The notes under the pieces were generated by a model. That model searched no databases, was not told the DNA's origin, and saw only the letters and a program-made list of their open reading frames with translations. Shown in pieces: positions 30,451 to 41,553 of a stretch of DNA of 64,000 nt. The first letter of the stretch is position 1. Every line of letters starts with the position of its first letter. The stretch lies in NCBI GenBank assembly GCA_028571685.1, contig CM053158.1, forward strand, positions 51,444,501-51,508,500. The letters are read 5' to 3'. The stretch is from Heterohyrax brucei (Eukaryota; Chordata; Mammalia; Hyracoidea; Procaviidae). Made by a program: the position numbers and the translations under genes.

Positions 30451-30617
30451 GGAAACCCTGATGGGATAGTAGGTTAAGTGCTATGTCTGATAACCAAAGG
30501 TCAGCAATTGACATCAGCCAGGTGCTCTTTGGAAACCCTATGGGGCAGTTCTACTCTGACCTCTAGAGTTGCTGTGATTGGACCTGACTCGATGGCAGTG
30601 GGTTTTGGGTTGGGTTT
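30451..30617 (+). mobile_element. AfroSINE (short type)
   Basis: Sense copy (GGAAACCCTGATGGGATAGT to ACTCGATGGCAGTGGGTTTT), 20 bp after the previous SINE and in the same direction. Confidence 0.87.
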
Positions 30618-30639
30618 ATTTAACATTTCAAATATGATT

Positions 30640-30710
30640 TCACTTATTCTTCATGACAGGCCACTCATCCGTATTTTATAAACAAAGAAACAGCTGGAGA
30701 GAGGCAGATG
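30640..30710 (-). repeat. MIR fragment, antisense
   Basis: TATTTTATAAACAAAGAAAC followed by AGCTGGAGAGAGGCAGATG is close to the antisense MIR core. Confidence 0.45.
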
Positions 30711-30714
30711 TCTT

Positions 30715-31320
30715 TTTTCTTGTTCTTCTTTAATATTTTACTGTGCTTTAAGTGATATTTTACAAAAGTTTCATACAAAAACTTGCACACACACTGCTGT
30801 ATAACTTTACTTTCTCTCCCTACGCTGTTTCAGTACACTTTTCTTTTTTACCCTGTGTTCCCTGTGTTCATTCAACCAGCTCCTATCCCCTTCTACCCTC
30901 TCATCTCACCTCTGAAAAGGAGCCGCCCAGTTAGCCTCATATATCTGCTTAAGCCACGAAACACACTCTTCACCAGCATCCTTTTATGTCTTACAATCCA
31001 GTCCAATCTTTGAAGAGTTGGCTTTGAGAATGGTTTCATTTCTGGGCTAACAGAGTCCATGGGCATGTCTTCTGGGGACCCTCCAGTCTGTCAGACCATC
31101 AAGTCTGGTCTTTTTAATAGAGTTGGAGTTCTGCACATCTGTTTTTCTCCTGCTACATCAGGGACTTTACATTGTATTCTCTGTTAAGGCAGTCACTGGT
31201 GGTGGCCAGGCACCATCTAGTTCTTCTGGTCTGATGCTGATGTAGTCCCTGGATTATGTGGCTCTTTCTGTCTCTTGGGCTCATATTTTCCTTATGTCTT
31301 TGATTCTTCTCTGGAGACCC
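30715..31320 (-). mobile_element. L1 3' UTR, antisense
   Basis: Reverse complement of the same sequence as 60540-61215. Shared phrases read in reverse include GGTGCCTGGCCACCACCAGT, GAGGCTAACTGGGCGGCTCC and AAAGCACAGTAAAAT near its left (3') end. I believe this is the 3' untranslated region of an afrotherian L1. It has no coding potential. Confidence 0.6.
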
Positions 31321-31324
31321 AGAT

Positions 31325-31410
31325 GATTTTTCCAAAGTCACCTAGCTAGTAATGACAAAAGCATGATTCAACCCAAGTTTGTCTGACTGTGAAATCTGTG
31401 CCCTTAACAT
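31325..31410 (-). repeat. MIR fragment, antisense
   Basis: CCAAAGTCACCTAGCTAGTA, CAACCCAAGTTTGTCTGACT and TGTGCCCTTAAC match the antisense MIR. Confidence 0.65.
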
Positions 31411-31427
31411 TGATTTAATGATAATGA

Positions 31428-31602
31428 ACAGTTACTGTCGAATCGATTCTGACTCCTGGTGACTGTATGCAGAGCAGAACTGAGCTCCACAGGGTTTTTA
31501 ATACTGTGACCTTTTAGAAGTAGAGGAATGTCTGGGTGGGTTCAAAGTGCTAACCTTTCAGTTAGTAGTTAAGCATTTAACCATTTGTGTCACCCAGGTA
31601 GC
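31428..31602 (-). mobile_element. AfroSINE (long type)
   Basis: Antisense: ACTGTCGAATCGATTCTGAC, TGAGCTCCACAGGGTTTTTA, TCTGGGTGGGTTCAAAGTGC, AACCTTTCAGTTAGTAG. Confidence 0.82.
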
Positions 31603-31604
31603 TA

Positions 31605-31730
31605 TAGCAGAACTGTCTCATAGGTTTTCCAAAGAGCACCAGGTGAATTCAAATTGTGGGTCTTTTGATTTGCAGCTGTCGCTTGGTTAGCAGCCATAGC
31701 TCTTAACCACTGTGTCACCAGGATTTCCTA
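31605..31730 (-). mobile_element. AfroSINE (short type), partial
   Basis: Antisense, starting in the body (ATAGCAGAACTGTCTCATAG) and ending CACTGTGTCACCAGGATTTCC, with a small insertion near 31675. Confidence 0.8.
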
Positions 31731-31734
31731 TTGA

Positions 31735-32880
31735 CACACATCTCCACCTTAACAGTTTATTCAGTTAAGTCCTTCCCTCAGCCCTCCCTCCCCCCACAGT
31801 AAACACTGCTATAGTTTAACTGAGAATTGAAAGATTGAACTAGTGGTTCTGAATGGACTGATTTGTCCATCAGCAAACTGGCAATACCGGATGACATAAA
31901 ACTGTGAATGAGTTCCTATTTATGTGGGTTTTTAAAAAACCTCTTTCAACTCATTGACAGAGAATTCAAATAGTAAATGCCGAACTAATTTTGCCTGCCT
32001 CTCATTGTCATTCTTGCTAGGGTTGAACTGAAAGAAATTCTTTAGCAACACTGCTCCCAATGCACTAGACAGCAAAGAAGGTGGAGACCTACCCGTCTGC
32101 TTACAAAGAGGGCCATCCAGCACCACGGACCAAGCGTAACATCTTTAAGTGCAATTGGCCAAGGTTTCAAGAATGCATACTGGGGTTTTTGAAGGTGGAG
32201 AATCTGGTTTAATACAGAGCTATGAAAACTGAATGTGAAAATAAAAAACACTTTTGGAGTTTACTGAGGAGGACAGGTGTTTGAGAATGGACTTTCCATA
32301 CCTGTCTTTCTCCATATCAGTGAGCACATTCTGTAATTTGCAAATCAAATCAGGCTTCTCGGAGTCAATAGCTCTCATTATTGAGTGAAGCATATCTGAA
32401 GTTCACCAAGGGCATTTAAACCAGCCCTAGAATTACAGGCAAAACCACATTAGCTAACATTCGCAAATGATTTTCTTTTTATGTGTAAAACTGTTTCTAA
32501 AAAAAATTAAGAGGTCAAAAGATCTGGAAGGGAAGATTTTTACAATCTGTTCCACTGGGTAACAGATTGAATTTAGCCTCAGCTGGTGATTTTTGTCTTC
32601 TTAATTAGTGACAATAATAACACTTTAAATTGGTATGGTGCTTTTAACTTGCAAAGGATGGTCAAGTTCATTTATCAACTGATTACATTGTTCTGTTGTA
32701 CTGTCTTTGTCAAGTGCAAGTCCAGGACAATAGGCTAGCCCTTTATGAAGAAAGAGGTACTGAGAAATGTTGTCAAAGACTCTTACTTTTTTCCTAAACA
32801 GAATTTCAACGATGAAGACTTACTCTAATGAAAATTTGGCCATCTAACATCATTGATTTTAGTCCTCAGAAACACAAAGT
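31735..32880. other. Mostly unassigned; possible MIR3-like piece
   Basis: No gene. At 32595-32690 the text AATAACACTTTAAATTGGTA followed by GTGCTTTTAACTTGCAAAGG resembles MIR3/MIR-type repeats. The rest is unassigned. Confidence 0.35.
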
Positions 32881-32883
32881 ATC

Positions 32884-33096
32884 TAAACCAAAACCAGTTG
32901 TCTTTGAGTTGATTCTGACTTCTAAGGACCCCATTGTGTGAGAGAGTAAGACTGTGCTCCCCAAGGTTGTCAATGGCTAGTTTTTCAGAAGTAGATCACC
33001 AGGCTTTTATTCCAAGGGGCTGCTTAGTGAGCTTAAACCACCAATCTTTCAATTCATAGCCGAGCACATTAAATATTTGCACTAGGCAGGGACTTC
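32884..33096 (-). mobile_element. AfroSINE (long type), full-length
   Basis: Antisense: AAACCAAAACCAGTTGTCTT, GACTGTGCTCCCCAAGGTTG, CAGAAGTAGATCACCAGGC, ending TTGCACTAGGCAGGGACTTC. Confidence 0.85.
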
Positions 33097-33105
33097 ATAA
33101 AAGAG

Positions 33106-34452
33106 CTGTTGTCGTTGTTGCTGTTAGGTGCCTCTGAGTCGGCTCTGACTCATGGTGACCCTATGAACAACAGAATGAAACACTGCCCGGTCTGGTGCCA
33201 TGTCCACAGTCATTTTTATGCTAAAGCCCATTGTTGAGGCCACTGTATCATTCCATCTCATCAAGGGTCTTCGTCTTTCTCACTGACCCTCCATTCTACC
33301 AACCATGATATTCTTCTCCAGCGACTGATCCTTCCTGACAACATGTCTAAATTATCTAAGATGCAGTTTTGCCATCTTTGCTTCCAAGGAGCACTCTGCT
33401 TGTACTTCTTCCAGAACAGATCTGTTGGTTCTTTTGGCAGTCCATGGTACATTCAACATTCTTCTCCAACACCACAATTCAAAGGCATCAATTCTTCTTC
33501 TATCTTCTTTGTTCATCATCCAGCTATCACATGCATATGATGTGATTGAAAATACCATGGCTTGGGTCAGGTCACTCTAGTCTTCAAAGTGATATCTTTA
33601 CTTTTCAATACTTTAAAGAGATCCTATGTAACAGATTTTCCTAATGCAATGAGTCTTTGATTTCTTGACTGCTGCTTCCATGGACGTTGATTGTGGACCT
33701 AAGTAAAATGAAATCCTTGACAACCTCAATCCTTTCTCCATTTATGATGGCATTGTTTACTCGTCCAGTTGTGAGGACTTTTGTTTTCCAGATGTTGAGG
33801 TGTAATCCATACTGACGGCTGTGGTCCTTGATCTTCGTCAGTAAGTGTCTCAAATCTTCTTCAGTTCCAGCAAGTCAGGTGACGTCATCTGCATAACACA
33901 GGTTGTTAATGAGTTGTCTTTCAATCCTGATGCCTTGTTTTTGTTCATATAATCCAGTTTCTCAGATTATTTACTCAGCATACAGATTGAAAAGGTATGG
34001 TAAAAGGACACAGTACCGACGCACACCTTTCCTGAGTTTAAACCATGCAGCATCTCCTTGCTCTGTTCACACAGCTGCTTCTTGATCCATATACAAGATT
34101 CTCACTCTCCACAGTGTTCTGGAATTTCCACTCTCCACAGTGTTAGCCATAATTTATTATGATTCACACAGTCAAATGCCTTTGCATAGTCAAGGAAACA
34201 CAAGTAAACATATTTGTGGTTTCAGCCAAGATCCACATGATAGCAGCAACGATACCCCTGGTTCAGTGTTCTCTTCTGAATCCAGCTTGAATTTATGGCA
34301 GTTCTTTGTTAATACGCTGATGCAGTCACTTTTGAATGATCTTGAGCAAAATTTTACTTGCCTGTGATATTAATGATATTGCTTAGTAATTTCCACATTC
34401 GGTTGGATCCCCTTTCTTTGGAATGAGCATAAATATGGATCTCTTTCAATAG
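33106..34452 (-). mobile_element. RTE LINE, antisense, 5'-truncated
   Basis: About 1.35 kb. It begins (plus-strand left) with the 3' tail GTTGTTGCTGTTAGGTGCCT and GAGTCGGCTCTGACTCATGG, and extends through the C-terminal region into the RT. The active-site box YADD is intact at 33884-33895 (minus strand). Truncated ahead of RT motif A's upstream region near 34452. Confidence 0.9.
33352..33853 (-). pseudogene. RTE RT C-terminal remnant
   Basis: Minus-strand frames, split by a frameshift near 33560-33640, hold HLLTKIKDHSRQYGLHLNI then INGERIEVVKDFILLRSTI, followed by SWMMNKEDRRRIDAFELWCW and VPWTAKRTNRSVLEEVQAEC. These are the standard blocks downstream of the RT core in RTE LINEs. Split frames mean no working product. 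Confidence 0.85.
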
Positions 34453-34454
34453 CT

Positions 34455-35430
34455 ACATAATCGCAAATGAATAAAAAAAAATCTTGATAATATTTTAAAA
34501 ATATAAAATTTGCATCTACTTTCTAAGTATGAAAATAAAAACCAAAGCCAACTAGGAATGACTGAGGAACTTTCTTTGCTGGAAATCTCTCTGAAATCTA
34601 GGTAGTTGAGAGTTTACTCCAAGGCTTCAAAAAAGTGCTGAAAGGGCAAGGCCCAGGGACTCAGGCTTAGCTTGTAAAGGATACATATTGTGCCTGGCTG
34701 AAGAAGCACCCTTCCCTGATTTATGAAAAATATTCATCTACTCGCCATAATAGGAAAGCAGTAGTTATGTCGGCAAACCCTTCAACTATAAAGCTTGCTA
34801 AATGGTATTTAAAACAGCAGGAGAGCATTTGTCTATACATGTAATATTGTTTTGAATTGTATAAGATACTGCCTATTTTAACATTACATGACAAAGGAAG
34901 ACAAAGACTCTTAAAATATACAAGGCTACAGACTTATATTTAGATATTTTACCATTTAAGGAGACAAGTGTGCAAAATAAAATTAATCGAAGGGATATGC
35001 TTATGTAGTTTTGGAAGGTAAATCAAAGAAATAGGGCTGTTTGATGGGAGATTTCCATCCAGGAATAAGACATGAAAATAAATTAGTCAATGAAATACAC
35101 TTATATATAAAATACAGAATGGATTGTACTTGTTCATGTTTGAAAAGATAAATAAGGCATTAACAAGCAACTAGAAATGATGTGTGTTGTCAGGATCGCA
35201 AGTGTTAATTGTGGCATATCCAGAAAAGAAGACACCATTAGGTAAAATGAGTTTCTCCCCTTTTCCAGTCTGCCCTGAGTACCACAATATAGGTTATTTG
35301 GCTCATCCACCTACCTGTTATAATACGTAAAGGAGTTCTTCAATGGATGGAGAGTAGTTAGCAAACATTTTAAGAAGGATCAGCTGTGACTAAATATCCA
35401 AATACAGACAGAATGAGCAAGTTCTTAAAC
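34455..35430. other. AT-rich non-coding stretch
   Basis: No gene or repeat recognised in about 1 kb. Confidence 0.4.
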
Positions 35431-35439
35431 AGCTAATTT

Positions 35440-35668
35440 ATGCAAGTATGTGAGGATGGCGAGACTTATTTAACCGGACACTTCATTAGAGAAGGACATC
35501 ATGCTTGACAAAGTGGACGGTCAGTGAAAACGAAGGAAGCCCTCCATGAGGATTGACCTGATGACGGCAACAATTGGCTCAAGCACAACGGACACTCAGA
35601 GGATGGTGAGGACATCGTTAGACAGAAGGTCACCGTGAGTCAGAACTTACTCAGCAGCAACTAACAAC
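35440..35668 (+). mobile_element. RTE LINE 3' end
   Basis: Sense 230 bp fragment: GAGAAGGACATCATGCTTGA, a degraded GATTGACCTGATG block, then GTGAGTCAGAACTTACTCAG and GCAACTAACAACA tail. Confidence 0.82.
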
Positions 35669-35669
35669 A

Positions 35670-36262
35670 TGAGTTTGAATCCACATTTGACCACTTACAT
35701 ACAACAAAAGACATCTGATCACTACAAACCCCAATGCCTTTCTTTTCAGGAATGGGTGATGTTCTAGTCTCCTGTGACTAGGGGAAGTGTCTCTTTTCTG
35801 ACCCTTTTCAGCTACTTCTCTCTATCTCTTAACCTAATTCTAACTCACTGGCTGACTCTTATCCAGTCCCACATTCTCATACAACCTTAGCTATGCTACC
35901 TCCAAAACCACTCTTATAACAAAATTTTTTCTACTAGTCACAAAAAAAGAAGGGAAAAAAACCAACTCAGTTTGTAATTAGTCAAAATTCACAGTTGATT
36001 CACTCTCCAGGCAAATTTCCTTAGTTCTAGCCATTCCTGTTCTAAGTTTGGTGCTACACAGGTATAGTCACTACTGTAGGAATGATGAAGATTCTTTCTC
36101 TTTCAATGTATTCATCAAAATTACTGTTGTTAATACCTGTAACACCAAGAATGCTCTCTTGCTCTCCCCCTCTCCTCCCCACTTCCCTCTTTTTCTGTCT
36201 CCTTTGTATTTCCCATAAGCTCTCCACCCATAATTGCAGAAATACCGTCCGGGGGCAGAAAT
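35670..36262. other. Unassigned non-coding stretch
   Basis: Includes a pyrimidine-rich part (36150-36200). Nothing recognised. Confidence 0.35.
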
Positions 36263-36265
36263 CCA

Positions 36266-36392
36266 GGGTCTCAATCGAATCAGTTGTGACTCAGAGCTAA
36301 CCTATAGGACAGGGTAGAAGTTCTGCCATAAGGTTCCTAAGGCTATAGCCTTCAGAAGCTGACTGCCACGTCTTTCTATTGCAGAGCAGCTA
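36266..36392 (-). mobile_element. AfroSINE (long type), head-truncated
   Basis: Antisense: CAATCGAATCAGTTGTGACT, ATAGGACAGGGTAGAAG, TGACTGCCACGTCTTTCTAT. Confidence 0.75.
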
Positions 36393-36397
36393 GCCAA

Positions 36398-36585
36398 GCC
36401 AGCCAAGTGCCATTGAATTGGAGGTGGGTTCTAATTAATGACCTTAACCACTTCATAGAGTTTTCACAGCTGTGACCTTTCAGAAATAGCCAGGTCTTTC
36501 TTTTGAGACACCACTGAGTGAGTTCAAATCATCAACCTTTTGTTTAATAGCTGAGCACTTAAAGATTTGCACCACCCTAGAGCTT
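36398..36585 (-). mobile_element. AfroSINE (long type)
   Basis: Antisense: CCAAGTGCCATTGAATTGGA, CTTCATAGAGTTTTCACAGC, AGAAATAGCCAGGTCTTTCT, ending in a worn head. Confidence 0.75.
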
Positions 36586-36599
36586 CTCAGATGTGAGTA

Positions 36600-36830
36600 G
36601 GGGTTTCCTAATCCAGTCTGAATGATGTCCTTATAAAACAAATGAGACACAGACATAGAGGATGGTGATTATGTGAAGACAGAAGCAGAGATTGGAGTGA
36701 TGTATCTGCATGCCAAGGATTGCTAGGAACCACTAGAAACTAGGAAGAAGCAAAGAAGGATCTTCCCCTCTAACCTTCACAGAAAGTATAGCTCTGCTGA
36801 CACCTAGGAAACTAACACAGGCATATAATG
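36600..36830 (+). mobile_element. MLT1-type MaLR LTR, partial
   Basis: AATGATGTCCTTATAAAACA, a GACACAGACATAGAGG block, ATGTGAAGACAGAAGCAGAG and GCTGACACCT are in MLT1 order. The end AGGAAACTAACACA follows at once, so the stretch carrying the polyadenylation signal is deleted. Confidence 0.65.
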
Positions 36831-36834
36831 GGAT

Positions 36835-37745
36835 TGATCAGGTTTGAAAATGGCCCAAACGAGCCTGGCATCTACCCCCTGGTTCCAGTTAGCTGTCGCC
36901 ACACAGGTGGGTTTGTTTGGTTCACTTAGCAGAAGTCAGAATCTCTGAGAAAGGAGTGCAGGTCAGAGAGACAAAATGGCTACAGAACTAACTGTGGTTA
37001 TACAGATTATACTGGATGTTTTGGGGACAGCTTATACCCGCTAAGAATTTTTCCATTATAAAACATCAGTGGCCCTGTAACACTTATTCTTTCATAATAT
37101 TGCACATTGTTTTATGTGGTAACTGTATTATTTATTTTAAAATATTTGATGGCTCTTCCCCGTAAGTGAATGGTAATATCCTGCTCCACTGCAGTGGGAT
37201 TTGGCCAATGTGACTTGCCTTGGCCAATGCAATGCTAATGGGAAAGATAGCTGCCATTGCTGAGAAGACGCTTTAAGAACCATCCTGTGGCATTTCCATT
37301 AATCCTTCCCATCTTCCATGACATAAGCAATGTTCTAGAAAGGGCTCTTCCTTTACCCTAGGTCACAGAGTGGTGAGCCAGAACCAGATGTGATGATCTC
37401 TGCTTTTTGATGGAAGCATTTATCCATTAATATTTAATGTCGTTCAGTAGAGTATATAATATTTAATGTCGTTCATTTAGTTACATCATTTTATTATTTT
37501 TTTTTGACTTTTCCACTACATTTTTTTCTTCTGTTTTCCCTTTCTTGCCCTCTTTGTGGTTATGTTGTAGAAACACTTAACTGTGTCATGTTCTTACAAG
37601 GAATATTGAAAGTTTTAACAGGCAGTTAACTTGAACAGATTCAAAGTGAAACTCTGTCTCACTTCTAGTGAGCAATAACTCAAGTCTCAATTCTGTTTCC
37701 TTAGCCTTAGCTACAGACTGCTCCAACTTTGCCCCATGCATGCAT
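36835..37745. other. Unassigned non-coding stretch
   Basis: No gene. The part around 37190-37330 (TTTGGCCAATGTGACTTGCC) might be another worn MLT1 LTR. A 19 bp duplication lies at 37428-37475. Confidence 0.35.
37428..37475. repeat. Exact 19 bp direct repeat
   Basis: TAATATTTAATGTCGTTCA occurs at 37428-37446 and again at 37457-37475, separated by 10 bp. Confidence 0.9.
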
Positions 37746-37749
37746 TATT

Positions 37750-37828
37750 CACAGAGCTAGGATTTGAACTACCGACCTCACTGTTAGCAGAGATGGCACT
37801 TAACCACTACGCCACCAGGGTTTCCAGG
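37750..37828 (-). mobile_element. AfroSINE, head half only
   Basis: Antisense: GATTTGAACTACCGACCTCA and CACTACGCCACCAGGGTTTC. Confidence 0.8.
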
Positions 37829-37829
37829 T

Positions 37830-38685
37830 TGAGTTTATATAGAGAATTAGAAGCTCCCCTGTTCTGACTCTTCTCTCTGGGATTCCCTGCTCACTTTCCA
37901 GCCACTGTAGTTGCCCAGTACCTCTGGTTCAGACCCCAAAGATAGCAGTTATTTTGGTGGAATTTTAACCCAGCCTCTCTATGGCTGCAGAGCCTTCCTT
38001 AAGAAGCCACAAAGAAACATGAAACACGTGCTCTCATAGTCTCTCTTCCAAGTTTCAACTCCTACCCAAACTCTGCATGCTTTTGTCCGCTCTCCAGAGC
38101 TTTCACACAGCTGATTTTTGGTGCTCAGAGCTGTTACGTGCAAGAGTGGCAGTCTGTTATGGTCCCACTCTGCCATTCTGGAGGTAGAACTTTCCAAGGT
38201 AATTTCTGAGATGGGCATATAATAAAAGCTAGAAATATGTTAAAGCTATTGACTTTGGGAATATATTTGGTTCTGCAGCCACTTTACCTGAAGCTGACTA
38301 AATACCCAGCCAAGATAATGTGAAATATTCCTATTTCACAGTTTCATACCTATAGTTGTGAAACCTATTCAAAGACAAAGAATTTCTCCCAAAGCATTCA
38401 GATTCTATGATCTTGACTTTATACTAACACTGTTAAGATACTTTAAGTGGCACTCTTTCTTTCTTACTTTCAAATGCAATGATGAAGAATGTTTTTTAAA
38501 GGCAGTCCGTATTCCACGTGTGCACATCGCAGCTGTGACACGGAAGCCAGGACGTTTGGAGATCAAGATCCACAGTTGTCAAACCTGAAGGCACTAACAG
38601 AATTACTAACAGAACTGAGCTTGGCAAAATTACAAAATATTTCCTTGAAAACATATGATTAATTTATGGGAAAGCATGATACCAT
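37830..38685. other. Unassigned non-coding stretch
   Basis: No gene or repeat recognised. Confidence 0.35.
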
Positions 38686-38687
38686 GA

Positions 38688-38768
38688 AGGGTATCCAAAG
38701 AGCACATGGTGAATTTGAACTGCCAACCTTTGGGTTAGCAGCCACAGCACTTAACTACTAGGCCTTAG
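38688..38768 (-). mobile_element. AfroSINE, head half only
   Basis: Antisense: CCAAAGAGCACATGGTGAAT, AACTGCCAACCTTTGGGTTA, ending at a worn head. Confidence 0.78.
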
Positions 38769-38769
38769 G

Positions 38770-39318
38770 ACAACTGTACTTAGAAGTATCTCCGGAGTCT
38801 GAAATTTAATGCATTCAAAAGGGATTTCACTGTATTTGTTCCCTCCCTAGCCTCACCCCATCCCTAACCAGCTTATGTATATCCGTTTCCCATCTTGGAA
38901 AATTACATCAATGCCAAACTCCTCAGTCAGCTCCCTGAGCCAGAAAGCGGGGTGTTATTTTCCTTCTCCCTCAACCTCCACATCTACTTACTTACAATGT
39001 ATAATAAAATCTCAATTTCCTTAACATTGCTCAAATCCACTCACCTGGGCTCATCCCTACCCCCACTAAATTAGATCATGCTGCAGTGTGAAATTCTAAT
39101 CCATGTCCCACACTGCAGCCAGGACAAACTCCTAAACTGACCTAATTGTGACTATCCTCAACTTGAAGTCCTTCATAGAGTCTCTCAGGAAAAACACTGT
39201 ATTGGACACAGACAGTAGACATCTTTGTCAATTCTCTTCATATCCTTCTTTCTGAAATTCCTTTCTGCAAGTTGAAGCTTTATGTTCTAAGCTCTGTTTT
39301 GAGTCACTCTTCCACTTC
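38770..39318. other. Unassigned; possibly old L2
   Basis: Pyrimidine-rich text with CATGCTGCAGTGTGAAATTC resembles worn L2 in places. No gene. Confidence 0.3.
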
Positions 39319-39321
39319 CAG

Positions 39322-39478
39322 AAGGAGTGCCTGGGTGCCATCTCAAAAGAAAGACCTGGCAATTTGCATTTAAAAAGTCAGCCATCAACAACCCTATGCA
39401 GTACAGTTCTATTGTGACACATATGGGGTCCCCATTGGGATTGAGTTGACTAAATGGCAACTGGGCTGGTTTTGGTTT
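39322..39478 (+). mobile_element. AfroSINE (long type), partly deleted
   Basis: Sense: GAGTGCCTGGGTGCCATCTC, AGAAAGACCTGGCAATTTGC, CAGTACAGTTCTATTGTGAC, tail TTGAGTTGACTAAATGGCAA. The anticodon-side part of the head is missing. Confidence 0.78.
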
Positions 39479-39489
39479 TCTACTTTCAG

Positions 39490-39960
39490 AACTGAATGAA
39501 ATGCCACATGACGGGACATGAGATCTGGCTTTCTGAACACCTCCTAGGGAGTCAGATGCGGCAATCCAAAAGTGTGGAGAAGTGAACCTCAATGGGTGTG
39601 CCTTGATGAATAGGAAACCGGGGATCGACGGGAGCACAGCCGAGAAATTTCCCTGTCTTTTTACCTGTGTGGACAACTGCAAGAGGAGGTTTCTTCTGAC
39701 AGCCTCTCCTGAGAAGCCCCATGTCCCGGGTAGATTTGTATTACAGAGTTACCTGCTACAGGTCTTTTTGGCTCACAGTAATTTGCGGCCACTGCCACAG
39801 TGTGCTCCAGCTTCCTTGCCTTTTGTTTCTTTGCCTTACTTTCCTTTTTAACCCCCTCACTGCCCTGGGCTTGGGCTTGCATCTTCCAAATTAAACCACC
39901 AGTACTTGAACTTTTCCCTCAAACTCTGCTTTCTGGAGGACTTGGGCCTAGACCAAGAGC
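39490..39960 (+). mobile_element. Possible LTR, unidentified
   Basis: The right part (CTTCCAAATTAAACCACCAG, CAAACTCTGCTTTCTGGAGG, ACTTGGGCCTAGAC) resembles the 3' end of some retroviral LTRs, with a weak ATTAAA polyadenylation signal. The left end and target duplication are not identified. Confidence 0.35.
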
Positions 39961-40189
39961 AAGCTGCTTAGCCTTTGCTTCCCTCACTTAACTTCATCTC
40001 TCTTACCACCACTCTGAGTGCTTTCCTTCCTCCCACATGTAGTCTCATAAGCGTGGCACACTCGGTCTGTCCTCCTTCACGAATGTGTAGATGTCCTCTA
40101 CCCTTTCAGGGCCACTGCTATGTTTCATCTTATTTAAATGCCCGGGAACCATGCGTTCACACCACTGTTGTCCCTCACTGGGTTAGCTA

Positions 40190-40342
40190 CTACATTTGTG
40201 TGCTCCCATGGTGCACTGCGCTCTTTCCTGCACAGATGCTTACCACTAGGCATGATAATTGCCTGTTGGTCTGTCTCACCACTAGACAGGAAGTTATTCA
40301 CTACTGTATCTCTAGCACGTGGTACAGTGCCTGACACATACT
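40190..40342 (+). repeat. L2-like fragment
   Basis: Ends with CTGTATCTCTAGCACGTGGT then ACAGTGCCTGACACATAC, the L2 3' end phrase. Confidence 0.55.
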
Positions 40343-40399
40343 CAAAACCAAACTAAACTCACTGCTGTCCAGTCGGTTCTGACGCACAGTGACACTATA
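40343..40399 (-). mobile_element. AfroSINE split by mariner, part 1
   Basis: Antisense tail: AAACCAAACTAAACTCACTG, GTCCAGTCGGTTCTGACGCA, ending at CTATA. It resumes at 40957 in the body of the same SINE. Confidence 0.85.
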
Positions 40400-40956
40400 C
40401 AAGATCTGACAGTTAAGTCTATGAACTTGATTGTTCTCAGTGCTATATACTTCATTGCTGAGTATCACCATGGTCACCTTTGAAGTACTCCTCTTAGGAA
40501 GCTATGCACTGGAACCAGTGCCTAGTCCACCCTTTAAAGCAATTTCACAACTCTTTCTGGAATGGCCATTGTGCACAGTAGCATGGTGCCAAGTGAGCGA
40601 ACATAATTGTATAGTTGTGTATGAGTGAACTTTTAGCCAGTAAACAACTGTATTCGAGTACCCTCACTACTCACCTGATCTGGCCCTCGATGACTTTTTT
40701 CTTTACCTGAAGATAAAGGGAATATTGAAAGGAAGACATTTTGATGACATTCCTGATGTCAAGGGTAATATGATGACAGTTTAATGGCCATTCCAGAAAA
40801 AGAGTTGCAGCATTGCTTTGAAGGGTAGACTAGGTGCTGGCATTGGTGTATAGCTTCCCAAGGGGAGTACTTCGAAGGTAACCATAGTGATATTCAGCAG
40901 CAAGGTATGTAGCACCTTTTCGAGAATGAGTTGGTGAACTTAATTGGTAGAACTCA
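40400..40956 (+). mobile_element. Fold-back mariner derivative, copy 2
   Basis: Inverted arms lie at about 40408-40566 and 40788-40950 (left GAAGTACTCCTCTTAGGAAG, right CTTCCCAAGGGGAGTACTTC), with a transposase-derived loop between. The loop has the catalytic-block text CTCACCTGATCTGGCCCTCG. The element interrupts a SINE at a TA (TA on the left, worn to CA on the right), the target choice of mariner transposons. Confidence 0.87.
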
Positions 40957-41069
40957 CAGAACAGGATAGAATTGCTTCATAGAGCTTCTAAGGAGCTCCC
41001 AGCAGACTCGAACTGCCAGCCTTTCGGTTAGCAGACATAACATTTAACTACTATGCCACCGGGGTTTAC
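40957..41069 (-). mobile_element. AfroSINE split by mariner, part 2
   Basis: Continues the antisense SINE: AGGATAGAATTGCTTCATAG to CTATGCCACCGGGGTTTA. Confidence 0.85.
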
Positions 41070-41400
41070 ACCTGACACATAAGGCCCAAAAAATACTTGG
41101 TGAATGACTGAACAAATGAATACATGTTTTCCAAAAGAGGTAAATTACACACACATACAAGGATGTATCAGCAATAAAATTATGCTAATGTTCAATTATT
41201 TCCTAAGAAATACTTAATATACTTTAAAAAAAAACTGAAGCATTCTACCGTAATTTTTTTTAACTGCTATTCTTTAGAACAGTAAATATTGTGTAATGCA
41301 ATGATTACGTTTAATAGCTAGATATATAGATGTAGGTCTGGCTCTAGAACCAGACCATCAGGGTCTAAATTCCAGATCTTCTTCTGGTGTCCCAGTTATC
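41070..41400. other. AT-rich non-coding stretch
   Basis: Nothing recognised. Confidence 0.35.
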
Positions 41401-41401
41401 T

Positions 41402-41553
41402 ACATGCTGCTGTTGAGTCAATTTCGACTCATAGAGACCCTACAGGACAGAGTAGAACTGCCCACAGAGTTTCCAAAGAGTTTCTGGTGAATTCAAACTG
41501 CTGACCTTCTGGTTAGCAGCCACAGTGTGAAGTGCTATGCCACCGGTGTTTCT
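41402..41553 (-). mobile_element. AfroSINE (short type)
   Basis: Antisense: CATGCTGCTGTTGAGTCAAT to CTATGCCACCGGTGTTTC. Confidence 0.87.

Noticed and set aside
37130-37400. Second MLT1 LTR
   Set aside because: A few phrases (TTTGGCCAATGTGACTTGCC) fit, but I could not follow the element's order, so it is mentioned only in the stretch description.
39582-40356. Cluster of overlapping frames suggesting exons
   Set aside because: Frames occur in several phases on both strands, the segment looks like an LTR and L2 remains, and I saw no convincing splice-site pair with a protein match.
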